Below the pieces are notes generated by a model. The model searched no databases. It saw only the letters and a program-made list of their open reading frames with translations, and was not told where the DNA came from. 64,000 nucleotides of DNA, taken from NCBI GenBank assembly GCA_030704615.1, contig CM060732.1:73389053-73453052 (forward strand), given 5' to 3'. Source of the stretch: Takakia lepidozioides. Its lineage: Eukaryota; Streptophyta; Takakiopsida; Takakiales; Takakiaceae. Positions 33,901 through 46,321 of the stretch are shown piece by piece. The number at the start of each line of letters is the position of its first letter. Position 1 is the first letter of the stretch. Made by a program: the position numbers and the translations under genes.

Positions 33901-36900
33901 AGTCGATTAACTTAGGATATCTGGTGTTGGGCATATGTTGCTGACCCCACCATCTGACCTTGAATTCATCTCGTCGGGAGCTTAAGGACGGAATGCCAAA
34001 CTCACCCGGAACAGCCACATTGGCTGTTTTGGAGCATGCTGACATACACTCCTTAAGCACCCCCACTTAAATGGATTCTAGAGACTTAGCCTGGTTGGAG
34101 TTATCAACCCATATAGCAGATCCGTACTCCAAGGCAGGTCTAATAACGCGACAAAGCATGGTTTTCTTAACCTCAGAGTTGACCCCTCTGCAGTGGAAAA
34201 ATTTAGTGAGCCCCAGAGCTTTGCCCTTGCCAGTTTGAACAACTTTCCAGATATGTGCATCCCAATTACAATTGGAGGAGAACTCAACGCCCAGGTAAGT
34301 GTAGGAAGGGAGGACCGGGATCTCTTGACTACCCCACTGCCACTTAAGATCACTTCCTCCCTCTCCTCTGTCGTTGAATGCTACCACTGCACATTTGCTG
34401 ACATTAGCCTCTAGCGTTAGAGAGGTCTTAAGAGCTAGGTATTTAGTGGGGTTTACAAGGAACTGGAGTCAACCTGTTGGCTTGAATATCATCGAAAAGA
34501 TACGACCTCCAGCCCAGGGCACCACTTTGACCAAGCAGTTTCCACCTTCAAGGTCTATTGACACCTTCACAGCCTCGCTCTGTGGAACATTCATTTCTGC
34601 TTCATCTACCAACACCTCCCCATTCTCTGCATCACATACAAAACAACACAAGTATGTTAGAATGATACAGATATACCCACATAAGAAACATCAACACCAA
34701 ACCACCTTATCAGGTTACTCTAAATAAAAGTAGATAGAAAAAGCTAGAAAAGTCACATACCAATCTTTGCATTCTGTTGCTTCCAACTGGCATCAACAAG
34801 CTGCGCAATTTCAGATGTTGCAGGCAGCTGTATCCTGATTTCCTCTCCATCCACACCCTCAGCTTCAACCTGCAACAAGATTGCCTTTTTAGGAAATCGA
34901 CCAACCTCCAGCACATCTTACTACCACATTTGCCTGGTCAAAAAAGGAATAATACATTAGTAGCATTTGCTGGCATTTGCACAGACCAATCAGCTGACCT
35001 GGGTGAAATCACCAATCAACACGCGCACGTGAAGGGGACGTTGAGGCCTCTCCCAGCTGCCTTCAGTGTGGGCCACTTTTATCAGAACCTCTTCCCCCTG
35101 CCCATTCTGGCTGGGAAGCAGCTGTGCTTCATAATGTGTAAGTAGAAATTGCCCCTGCTGGTAATTAAACCCATCGTCATCATCCTCATATAAAACTCCC
35201 TCAGCTTTCCCTGTCACCACCAGAGGCAAGAAGAGGACATACAATCTTCAAGTTCCATTCACAAGCAACAGATTGACAAGAGCATGAGTCAAAATGAAGT
35301 GGTCACCTTGCCTGCCTTAAGCCAGAAAGTGGAGCAAAGCTAACTCTCTCAAACATGATCAAGAATCTATACTTATTGATCGCTTCCTGTAAACTTGTAG
35401 ATGACATTCTTGGAGGCATTCTAGTCCCCAGAGCATACCAGCCCTAGGGTATGGCCTATGGACTCAGCCCACGATTGTTATGCTGCTCGCATCACAACCA
35501 ACGAAACTCTCAGTGATTTGGGTGAAGTGTTTAAGGACTGGCTCTAACAGCATTGTACAGAACATGGAATTGGATTCTCGAATGCTACTTTCCTTCACCC
35601 GAACATAAATGTGCCTAGTGTTTTTATGGACGTTACACATAGGGTTGGGATTGCCTTGCCATACACACTGTCCTGACAAGACAGAAGAAAGAAGAGCACA
35701 GTTCCTCAGCATTTAAAGAGAGGGTACATCCACGAGGGGAAGAGTTACCATTCTGATCAAGAGCCACCAACAGCGTCACAGGGTCAGTAGAGCTGGTCTG
35801 GCTAGTATGCTGTACCACAGGGCCTGTTGGTACAATGGCCCCCCCCTTCAAGTACAGCAGTGGCAGCTCCTGCAATCAATGCAAAAAGGTTAAGGGTTCG
35901 CCCTATATACCTGTAGAGACCAGCTTTTTCCAGAAACATCTACCACCGTAAGTCATGAGAATAAGAATGACCCAAATTCTAAAGCTACAACTGCCAACCT
36001 ACTTACTGCAAATCAACCTCTCGGAGAATTCTCTGCAAAAATAACAGGAAAGAAAACAACTGCCACAAAGACAACATATATCTTCCTCCTTAAAATAAGC
36101 CTGAAATACTGTTGCCGCTTCTTACAGGGTGGTCATCCTTGAAATTGAACCGATGCCAGATTCCATTGGGTAAGACAGGGGTTTTGAGCGATGCTTTTTC
36201 CTTTGATTCAATACTGCAAAACCGTGCAAATAAACAAAGTTTAGTTGCGGGCTAGTGCTCTTTTCAGAACTCTCCTTCAGCCTGATCAATCAAGATGGGC
36301 AGCTGGGGACATAATTCAAGACCATGAGTATGATCAGTCCACACAGAAAGTCTCGCTAGAGATATAGGCATATAGCTATGAAGCAAGTAGATGTAGAACC
36401 AATGTCAATTGAAAGTTTGAGTCGTCCAAGAACAAGCGCTGCAGAGGACCTATCAAACAAATTGAATATTCAAACAAACCTCACCTGGCTGAAACTAGAA
36501 TTCCGCCCAACAGAAAACTGTCGTCTACCTTCCGGAGCTTGGGATCCTTAGGATCTGGCACATACAAGACACATTACAATAAAGGCTCAAGCACAGCTAG
36601 AGAGAGAGAAACAAAGGAAGAAAGAAACTTTGTAATGTCCGCGGAAAGCCCAAAGAGCTTATGGGGCAAAGGAAAGCATGATACAAGACAGAGACAGAGA
36701 TACACCGACCACGCCAACCTCTTTGCCCCTTTCAGAGTACCACCCTCAGATCAAGCAAACATCTACTTCCTCCTTTGGCATAACTCAATGAGTGCTTGAA
36801 TCTTCTAGACTAAGGATGAATTATACCAGCAAAAAATAATGGGGCCACAACAGGCACCCCTGTGAGATGTGCCTTGTAGAAGAGCGTGTAGAAGTGTGGC

Positions 36901-39900
36901 AAAAGTCGATATCTTCTATTCAATGCCAACCGACAAATCTCTTCAACCTGCAAACACGCACATAGATGCTTTTAGGAACATCCCCTTCTGAATGAGTAAA
37001 TTATGGATCTGCGTCAACATTATCTTCCTCCATCTTTCTCCTCTGATATAGCATTCAAACCTATGGAGGAATTTCTCTTGGACCTGTGCAGTACCAGTCT
37101 TCTTTATGACTTCACTCAGGCGACAGCTTATTCACCTTTGAGCAGCATTTCCCGCATTTTGAGGCCTTACATATATTGGCCTCAACCTCCTCTCTTGGAT
37201 TATCTAGTAGGTCATAAGTTTTTGCATCACAAGGTGCAATAAGAGGGTTTCCTTTGGGAAAAAGCTGAAAAAACAATCAGCCACATTTTTGAAGGTTAAT
37301 CCAACAATGGAACAGGCCTTTCATGCCAGCAGTGGCCTCCACTGTTACCCTTTACCCCACTTCTTCTGCTCCATCCAGACCAGGCTATTCCCAATGTCTA
37401 CAGCAAGAAAAAATAACTACGTCTCTTTCTTAACACAAGCCCGCAAGGCCACAGCAAGCAAGGTCTAATGACTACACTCATTTCCCAACTTGCAGGTTCA
37501 TCGAGATGGATTAGTATGATGGTGCCATATCTGCTTGAACTGTGCCCACTATTGATTTTCATTTTGATCACACATGGTCACTAACACAGATACACTCATC
37601 TCCAGGAAGAAAACCTGCAAAACTCATTTACCTTGGTGCCAAAAGACCATGGCTCCTGATCAATCGTCCCCTGTTCAGAGTGTCCTCTTGCAAAAGGCAT
37701 CATAACACCAATCCCCATCCAGCGAGCAAACAGCCTAGGAGTAGCATCTCCCGCAAATCCACCGATATCAGGACCTGACATTGCTTGCCCACTGAGACCC
37801 TGTGTATCACAGGCAAAGAGCCCGCAGCTTTAATAAAACAAAAATGTAGTAGCACAATCTTTCTGATTTTTTGGAGAAGGAATTAGATTCAATATAGGGC
37901 AGGGAAATTGATAAGACTAAAGCTTTTCACAGCAGTCTGCTGGCACCCCAGTAACTTCAATTTGAAACCTCCCAAACAATCTAGAGAGGCTGATATGACA
38001 AGTTTGGAAAAAAAATCCAAGATACGTCTCGACCAGCAAATAGCATTTCTAGTGTCCAGTGATTAAGGATTCCAACAGAAACTCATGCCTAGAGGATGGC
38101 CTGGTGACAGATAAGGATGGTGTGCAAGTAAGGCCAGATGGGTACCAAGTTGATTGCCATAGGGATACTCATTTTCAAATGCTCCCAGTTGGCAAGGTTG
38201 TCCCCAGTCCAGGTGGCAGCATATCTTTGACTTCCCATGAAACCTGCCCTAGTCAAAACAAAAGGCCTTTTGTTGGCATTTGCTTGCATCATCCCCGCGA
38301 ACGTCGATTTGGCTTGTAGCATTCCATAAACCTGTTTCAAAGAAGCAAGAATTAAGATAGGTACCCGTAGAGTCTGCCTTATGCAGAGCCCACAATTCTT
38401 GCCTGGTCCTTTTTCCGACCCGCCCCCGCTTTGCAGGAACTCTAGGGAGCTCCAGCAGAGGACTCCTAATACAGGACTCAGCAGAGGAGTCCAAAGGAGT
38501 CCCTCCTAACCACCAATAACTATACAAACCAACTCTTTTATGCTTATAAGGTGTTAGAGGTCTTCTCAAGGATAAGAAAGAGAAAAAATTCCAGCAGTCC
38601 ACCACCCTGAGAAGGAGTAACTGTATTCAACATCCTTTCAGCACATCAATGCACAGTATACTGCAGCAAAATTTCACAAGAGAGAGGCACACAAGACAGT
38701 TCAACCAACCTGCTATTCCCTAATTTTCAACCCAGTTTAGTATGGTTCATTACTCATGAGAATCCAAGCAATCATCCCAAGGTTCTCAATGAATGTAAAG
38801 AGTTGGTACATTATGGTAGTGCAAGTGACTTTGTCGACCACCAAGCTCTTCATCCCCTCTGTGAATGTTGGTCTCAGGCATTGTTTTGGAGACAGTCTGC
38901 GCATAAACATGTCAAATTAGCCTGCTACAACCATATAAAAAATGTTGTTTGCTTCTGTGGGAAAAATTGTTCATCAACAACCAGCTACTCAGTTGACACA
39001 TCTTTGCTTTAAATATGACTGCTCACCTTGAACACCGCAGGTTCATTCATATCATTCCAGATACCATCAACACCATTGGCAACAAAGTCCTTGACTAAGC
39101 CTGCCCACCATGCCCGTACTTTTGCTTGTGTAAAATCAGGGAACGAAACCGGCCCTGGCCAGCACTCTCCTGCCAAATATGAAACAAGAAACATCGTTAA
39201 GTTCTAGTCACACTGCATACATGCTTACGCATATTAAGTAGTTCACTTCTGGTAAGACAACAACAACAGCAAGAACACAATGTGGGTCAGGGCCAAAATA
39301 AGTACTTACCAACATAGGGCTTGCCATTGGCATTCAAAATCCAGACATCCTGAGCAGTTCCACTGTCATAGGGATGGTAACCCTTCTCACACTTCAGGCC
39401 AGGATCCAGCATCCACACTCCCTTGAAGCCGTCATCATGCAAGCTCTTTGAAAGTGCCTGTGCATCTGGGAAGGTCTCCTGAAATCAACATGCATCAGCA
39501 GGTCTTAAAAAATGTTCATACAAAAGCAACAAAGCATTCTTGAACAAGCTAGAACAACCTCTATCTCAAAAATGGGACATGGACACTAAGGAACTACATA
39601 GTTCCATACAGAGATGTCGACCAATTGGAACCCCTCAGCTTACCACCACGAAGTTACAATTGTGTCAAAGCGAAGAAACACAATTACAGACAATCACATC
39701 ACTCTGGCAGTTATGAGTGGGGTGAATTGTGGCAGCACACCCCTCATAACTGCCAGAGCTCAATAGCTTAAACATACCATACTGAAAGGCTCCGTTTATA
39801 ATTCATAGTGTGTCCTGAGTAGTGTTGCTTACAGGGTCAACAGTGAAGCAACGAAACCCATGCATGTAATCAATGTCCATCCACATCACATCACATGGTA

Positions 39901-41881
39901 ATTTCTTTTCTCGAAAAGTTTTTGCCACCTGAATGAACAATCAACAACCATTCAACTTATAATGGTCATGAACCTTGTAGTTGAGTCCTCAAAAGAAGGG
40001 GTGTATTATTCTGCAAATCATGGTTCTTGCATTTCTATTTGATGTAAGATGTAAGTGTAGCACAAGTTGACCCACTCTAGTAGTGACAAAAAAGTCCTTT
40101 GAAGAGGCCACCAAGCCCAATTCCTGTTATCGTATTTGCATGCTCTAAAGTGATCCGACTAAGCAGCAAAGAACACCAAGTTTCTTTTTCGCAATGGCCA
40201 TAACTGCAAATCCATTGACCTACCTCAGAAACCCTGGCAGCCGTTTCGTAACTCCATCGACACTGGTGATACCCAAGAGTCCACTTTGCAGGCATTGGAA
40301 TGGTTCCTGCATTTTCCACAACAACGTATGGAAATCACTAACCTTACAAATGTCTCAGCACCAAATACAGTGAGTACTTTCAGACACAGAAACAGGGACA
40401 AGATCTAGTCTATGGCTCCTGAACAGTTCCAAGGGGGCATTATTGCTGGGGGGCTTTACAACCATTGCTTAAGACTAACAGAAACACCAGATGGTAGAAT
40501 TTTAAATCAATCACGGTTCAGCTTAACAGCTATATGCAGAACTGAAGACTTTATAGCAGACCATCTCAATGGGGTACAACAAGGTTCTCTCTAGATTTAG
40601 CTGCTGCTCATTCAGGGCGCCAATATGTGTGTTGAACCGCATAAGCACACATATATTCCCCAACAACTAGCCTTTTGACTATATCAACAACAAACTGGAT
40701 ATTAGATATCAACAATACGTCAGATACAAGGAATCAGCAATCGTACCAATGGCCCGAGAGAGTGCCGTTAAAAGTGCCTCAGGTGAAGGATAAGGTCCAA
40801 ACGTGATGACAGGATAAGAAAGTGCTGATGCAATCTTAATTGTTGCTTCTTTTCGCAAATCCACCTTTAGCAATATATCAGCATGTCAGTCTAACCCAAA
40901 CTTTCAACAGGATCCAGCATAAGAAAACCTTTTTCAACTGTTTCCCACTCCATAACCTTCATTTCCCCTTCACAATGCTCACACCTCAAGAAAACATTGA
41001 ACAAACCCACTATATATTCTTAATATGGAGCCCCCCAGTATCTTTATTTGGCAAACTCTGGTGAAGAGTACCTCACTCTAACCAAACAGGCCACTAGCAT
41101 GTTCCTGGTATCCCTCATTTGCGTATACCAGGATTGAAACAGAGGGAAGCACTCTCACCTCACAGCGTCGTGTGGTGTCTGCAAGCACTCCGAAGGCATC
41201 CCCATTTGGAAGGACTGCAAATATCCATGGATGTGATTGATAGAGGGAAGTGGTGTTTTGGTTATACCCCCAAGCATCAGTATTCCACATAAACACCTGC
41301 ACCACACATGCCAGAGTCCAGTCATATGCCCCACTGCTTTGAAAGACATTGACTAAGCACAGAACAATTAGCATCTTCCCAAACCAGGTGTGAATACTTC
41401 TTGGAATGAGACCAGCTTACCCTCTTCCCGGTGCGCTCCAGTGAACCACCAACCTCCCCAGTCCCATAAAAAGATGTGCCCGGAGGCAGCTGCATGACAG
41501 CCAAGCACTGCAATCAGCCACCAGCAGGAAACAACTTGTCTCATTATGCAACTGTGGCCTTCCCAAAATTAAAACCACATGATGCAAACAACTACTCCTG
41601 ATCATTATGCGTTTGAAGAGAAAGAAATTATTTTTCTAGAAAATAGACTTGCTCACCTTGAAGGTCACAATTTGCTGTCCATTTTCAGACCTGCATTGAG
41701 GAACATGGGGAGGATCCACATTCCCACCAGTGGAGTCCTCCAACAAGGTCAGGTCTCTATGGCTTGAATCTGCGAATGAAAGAGAAGGCCATGCTTGCTT
41801 CCTTGCTCCTTCAGTTGAGTCAAACCGAAAGACTCCTTTCTCCAGAACGGGCATCCAGACCATCTTTTTTGCTGGAGCCAT
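30967..41881 (-). CDS. HGL1: GH31 alpha-glucosidase, heteroglycan glucosidase 1 (HGL1) type, 22 exons
   Basis: Exons, descending: 41881-41657, 41489-41421, 41296-41159, 40864-40747, 40306-40224, 39928-39833, 39478-39310, 39169-39027, 38896-38810, 38331-38146, 37799-37632, 36947-36827, 36554-36485, 36213-36126, 35869-35749, 35210-34999, 34869-34761, 34626-34474, 32993-32891, 32278-32105, 31778-31627, 31166-30967. All joins keep frame and give 994 residues, close to the ~990 of Arabidopsis HGL1. Landmarks: SFYGTGEVGGSLERTGKR, WMDIDYMHGFRCFT, the GH31 nucleophile in GIWNDMNEPAVF (D339), acid/base in TWTGDN (D420), PDIGGFAG, and the C-terminal GYEEYSG and RSVGAGSGGFSR of this subfamily. It should hydrolyse terminal alpha-glucosyl bonds of a glucan; exact substrate is not shown. 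Start 41,881 gives a short N-terminus without obvious signal; the frame stays open to 42,043, and a 5' leader intron is possible. A LINE lies in intron 18. The exon 9 donor (GTACCA) is weak. Confidence 0.93.
32557..32874. repeat. ~163-bp direct duplication with telomere-like motif in HGL1 intron 19
   Basis: GGTTATTCTCACAA at 32,557 and 32,720 begins two copies, each with GGGTTTAGGGTTTAGGTGC, AGTGCACATATAAATCC and GCACACAGTGGCTT. The duplication lies wholly inside intron 19 (32,279-32,890) of the HGL1-type gene. Confidence 0.75.
33144..33157. repeat. 3' target-site duplication of the intronic LINE
   Basis: AGAGAGGTTTTAAG on the plus strand matches 34,419-34,432 (AGAGAGGTCTTAAG) at 13 of 14 bases. 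Confidence 0.75.
33158..34418 (-). mobile_element. LINE copy 3, 5'-truncated insertion in HGL1 intron 18
   Basis: On the minus strand this contains the same C-terminal region as copy 1, from LEANVSKCAVVAFNDRGEGG through SYTYLGVEFSSNCNWDAHI and KILKDLDLDPQ-type sequence (here VEEILKDLDLDPQVL) to the CLLCGQSEDSIHFLIHCP knuckle. Nearly the whole RT and endonuclease are missing from the 5' side, as expected from target-primed reverse transcription. It ends at GTCTTATGAGTACAATCT. A 14-bp duplication with one mismatch flanks it. Two long frames (34,387-34,067 and 34,066-33,164) remain open with little decay, so insertion is fairly recent. It is in the same orientation as the host gene and begins about 55 bases after the exon 18 donor. 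Confidence 0.88.
34419..34432. repeat. 5' target-site duplication of the intronic LINE
   Basis: AGAGAGGTCTTAAG; see 33,144-33,157 for its partner. Confidence 0.75.
37445..37485 (+). repeat. LINE 3'-end remnant in HGL1 intron 11
   Basis: GCAAGGCCACAGCAAGCAAGGTCTAATGACTACACTCAT resembles, position by position, the 3' terminus of LINE copy 1 (ACAAGGCTACGGCAAAC then AACGTCTTATGAGTACAATC). Only the tail is left, so this is an old insertion or a tail-only one. Confidence 0.5.
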
Positions 41882-44800
41882 AGTTTCACCTGGACTGATA
41901 AGATGCTGACCCTGGTTTTTACACCTAAGCGATCTTTCAGAAATGACACCCTCACCTGCAAACCTGACAGAGACACATTTTAAGAAATCACTTCTCAAAC
42001 AGGAACGCCCATGTAGGACATATGCCCAGGAATGTGCATACATTAGAAGTCAGACAAGGGATCTGGATGGTAAAAGGAGAAGGTTGACTGAAATCAGATA
42101 TCATCAAATGGAAAATCACATCGGTGCTCTCATTCCCCCCTACACAATGCATGGAGAAGCCCAGAGGTTTTCAAACCGCATTCTTTCGTAAGAATGATTT
42201 ATAGTCATTCCACCACTCTGTCATATTCTTAAATGTGGGTACGGAAAGGCTGTTTGAGAAACACATAAAACTGTTTGAGAGCCCAAGATGTTCATTATGC
42301 CATCACCCCATGGCAACTGTCGTCGCAAGCATGCTGCTGATCACCTTCAATGGCTTCCTCATTCTCTGGCTCTCTCTCCCCACTTGGCATTGTCTCGCCT
42401 CTCGCGGCCATTATAAATTCATTCAACTTCAGATCTCTGTTCAACTATCATTTCAGCAGCAGCAAGATAAACCATGCTTTCGGGAGGAGGAGGGGGAGGC
42501 GGGTCCATCGCAGCTTCCAATGACAGGATGCTGACATGGCAACCTCCAACTCTTTGTACTTCGGCAATTGACAGAACACAAGCGACCGATGTCGCACTGC
42601 AGACCAATATGTCTCCAAACATTCGTACCGATTAACCTTAAAGACGTGTATAAATACTGTTCACTGAAGCGTTCCTGGATTCACCCTCTCAATTTGCGGA
42701 TTTTAAAGGAGTCTCATTCTGGAAAACTCTATGCGCATAGAAAGGATTCATGAAAACATGAAAAGCGACCGATCTCTCATAATTTGCTTTGGCCCTGCAA
42801 AAGCTGTTCGACGCAAGCATCAGATGGCCATGCTTGATGGAACAACCAACAAATCAGGACGAGAAACTCAACTGCTAAAAACACAGTCCATCTGATGACA
42901 GAGGAGATGATTAGAAACAGGACCAATAATATCTGTACCATTGGTCGCAACAGTTAGACAGGCCACTCATCAAGACATCTACATCCAGAAACAACTTGCA
43001 ACATTGTCCCAAACTCAGACAATCTTAAAAACGCGCAAACAGACCAAAATGCAGGGACTAGTGCAGGGAATGCAGAAAAGCACCTGCAACAAGTCTCCGG
43101 AACTTGCAGCCTCTTAACTTAACCAATTCAGTCTTCTCGCCTGCCCCTTCACAACCTCTCTACTACGGCTACTCACAACCAACTGTTGAGGTGTGCGTCT
43201 TCGCTTGCGTATTATATAATCCCAAGGAGATCTGATAGCCTTCACTATCTCGCAATCCTGCAGCGCTCTTCAGCGCGCAGCCGCGTCCCAAGGATGGAGA
43301 GGGAAGCCCTCGGGCGCAGGGCCCCAGAAGTATGAGGGAAGGCAGCCCCCGCATCGCACTGAGCGGGAATTACCTCCAGGGAGATAATTTGGGGGAGCCG
43401 TAAAGCACGCCGCCCCACCGCCAAGGACTTATTCCTTGGCGGCGTTGTCGTCGGCGTCCTCGTCGGTCGTCCCTAAGCCGTCTGCAAATCTCGAGATCAG
43501 CAGCTGGCTGGCCCTCTTCATATTCCGTTTGATTGACCAATGTGGACTGATCAGGCGTTTGGACTGAGCAAAGCTCCCAGAACCGAAAAGAACTGAGAAG
43601 CTTAGCTTCAAATCCCTGCGCTTCGGGCGATCAGAGCACATGGCATGCCGCCACCGTCCGAATTAGAATGGCTGTACGTCATAATTCACAGATCTCTGCT
43701 AATCACGGCGGAGCTTCTGATATTTGTGTCGGACAAGCTTCACGTGACCAGGATTGAGATTTGCCGGGGACCCACCTTTGATTATCCTATGAAAGATTAT
43801 TAGGAATCTGGCTGCAAGTTGAGCTGCAAGTTGAGATCTACCTACTAGTAAATCGTGATGAGAAAAACTGGCAACTAAGCTACAGATTTGGGCATCACAA
43901 TTGTAATTGTCGATGCCTGGAAGGAGCTTAATTTATGTTGCCGTCAATCGTGCCTGGTGAATGGAGTTATAGAAATCAATCAGAGTTCTCCTACTAGCTA
44001 CAGATTTCTGCATCACAATCGTAATTATCGATGCCTGCAAGGGGATTTATGTTGCCATCAATCTTGCCTGGTCAATGGAGTTATAGAAAGCAATCAGAAT
44101 TCTCTTCCTAGATGGAAATTTGATCCTTTCTGCAATATGAGCGCTGCAGATTCTTTGTGCCAGCGGTCAGGAGCCTGACGGTCGAATGGTCCAAGGCCTA
44201 GGGACCAAACAGGTGTGGGCATTTGATGGGAAACACGTGAGTGTGCGCTGGGAGTTGGGCAGAGATCCACCAACCGTCCCTGCACCGACGCCGCAAGCAG
44301 CGCACACACGTCCAAACGAAGCCTCCAGCTCTGATTCTCTGCAGTGCCGCTTGCTCCTTCGCATCCGCAGATTTTTGAAGGGAAGCCATAAGACATGAGC
44401 ACGTATACAAATCGGCCGGGAATATAGCACCCATCCCGGATCGTCTCTCACACGCTTATGATTTCCTGACTCGTTTAGTTGACGCTTCTCCATCTGCTAA
44501 GTTAACAGGCCCAATGGAAAACTGATCTAATTTTTGAAGAGATTATCTGCCAGCCTGGCACGTACAAGTGTGTTGAGAATGTGGGAATGAAAGATTCAAA
44601 CTGATCCTCAAGTTAGTTGAGCCGTTGGGTTGCTGATGTGTCCAGTGAAGCAGGCCATGATATGATGTCCTGCCAGGAAAGGGGCAAGTTGCTGAGAAAG
44701 GGGAAGGTGTACTGGTGTGTTCCGTGTTTTTGTCCTCTCCTTACTTCGAAGGACAAGATCTCAAGTAAGGATAAGATCTCGAGGGTGTGGTGGCCACATG

Positions 44801-46321
44801 CGGAAGCCTTACAGGTTTGCAAGAGGCACCTCTTGAGGGCTTCAGATATACTTTGACTTCTGGGTTTTGTAAGTTTCTTGTCTGCTTCTTTGTATCCGCT
44901 CTGAGAGTATGTCCTGTATCTCTGAAACTTTTTGTGGGGGGTTATTTGTCGCCCTACTGTTTGGGTGGCCTGAACCAGTCTCAAACAGTTTTAATAGTTG
45001 AATCAGCAAGGTCAACAGGCACAAGCAGTCTCTTAAGGGTTTCTTATTCACCCAATAAGCTGACTAAATCAGATTGACCTGGTGTCACAAGGCCATTTTG
45101 ACTCTGTATAACAGCGTGTTAAGCAGAGAGTCCCAAGTTCTTTGCACAATGGGAATAACATAGATGGATTGTTGCAGCACATGAGAAGTTTACAGAGTGT
45201 TTGACAAACTTCATGACCGGAGATCGGTTTATTTCATGACTGGAGATGGGATTTCAGCAACTGACTTCTGACATGTACTGAGAATGTGGGTAGGTCATTG
45301 TTCCACTTTCTGAGAGGCATCTTATCCAGAGCACATGTTGGGGCGACATGGGATGCCATTAGAATTGAATACTGAATGCAAAGCTTCATTACAAGAATTA
45401 GTCCCTTGAGTGTAGGCAGCCTCATCACTAACCACACCATCTCTTTGCATGGGGTTGTCCATTGTGGAAGCAATCCCCAGCAAAGAGCACAAGCGTTTAT
45501 ATATAGTGCAGGCACCAGAGCCTTCCTGTGCAGTTTTGTATGCTATCACAGAGGGGCCGTGTGTTGGTGGCAAGGTGCATTCAGGACGGTGCAGTAAAAT
45601 AGACCTACTTTGTAGTAGTAAGAACAGCATAGCAAAACGCTCAAGGATGTGAATGCCATTGCAACCTCATCAGAAACTGGTGACCTACCAGGTACGGGAC
45701 ATGGCAACTGTGATTGTAGAGAATAACCTTTGATTCAATGTGATATCATCAGGGCCTGTGCTATTTTGATGGAAGTTCATTGTACCACTTTGCTGGTCCA
45801 GCAAAGTATGTCTTGGTTGTCCACGTGAGCCACAATGGAAGGCATTACCACTGAGCTGGATATCAATGTTTGGCACCATCTGACTGGCTCAAAGAGTTAA
45901 GGATGTGCACAAGTAGAGCAACCTGCAGTTGGGGTTCCCTCCTGTTGGCATGCAGGGACCTTCTTCGAAATAACAGGAGCAATACTGAGTTGGCATCTGT
46001 GATTGGCAATATCAACCTGTGTTTGGACCAGTGGCGAAGCTGGAGGCCGATTAAAACAAGGTGCTGTGGTTCCGCTTGTAGGAGAATGCTACGTGTCCTC
46101 TTTCAGAGGTGTTCTTGTCCATATCTGTGTCTTGAAATCCAGGATAGACGGAAGTTGTCAAGTACTCTGGTCTGGATTGATGCTGTGTTAGAGGGGGATC
46201 GGTGGGATCCACTCCCCAACTTCAAGCCTTCAGATGGATCCCCTCATGGTTGGCTTTTGGAAGTAAGGAAGACCAGAATGTTGATCACCAAGGCCCTGCG
46301 TTGTATTCTATGGAGTCCATA
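41882..46321. other. region between the HGL1-type gene and the 301-aa protein gene
   Basis: No coding exon is supported. The left part should contain the HGL1 promoter and leader. Minus-strand frames at 42,419-42,622 and 43,429-43,641 are open but short and lack motifs. A direct duplication is listed separately. Confidence 0.4.
43881..44111. repeat. 118-bp direct tandem duplication
   Basis: TACAGATTT...GCATCACAATTGTAAT at 43,881 recurs at 43,999 with CATCACAATCGTAAT. Both copies continue through ATCGATGCCTG or GTCGATGCCTG, TTTATGTTGCC and AATGGAGTTATAGAAA. Confidence 0.7.

Noticed and set aside
41882-42043. HGL1 start at 42,043 with 54 more residues
   Set aside because: The extra residues match nothing in the family, and an AG acceptor lies just before the Met at 41,881. 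It is kept only as an alternative.
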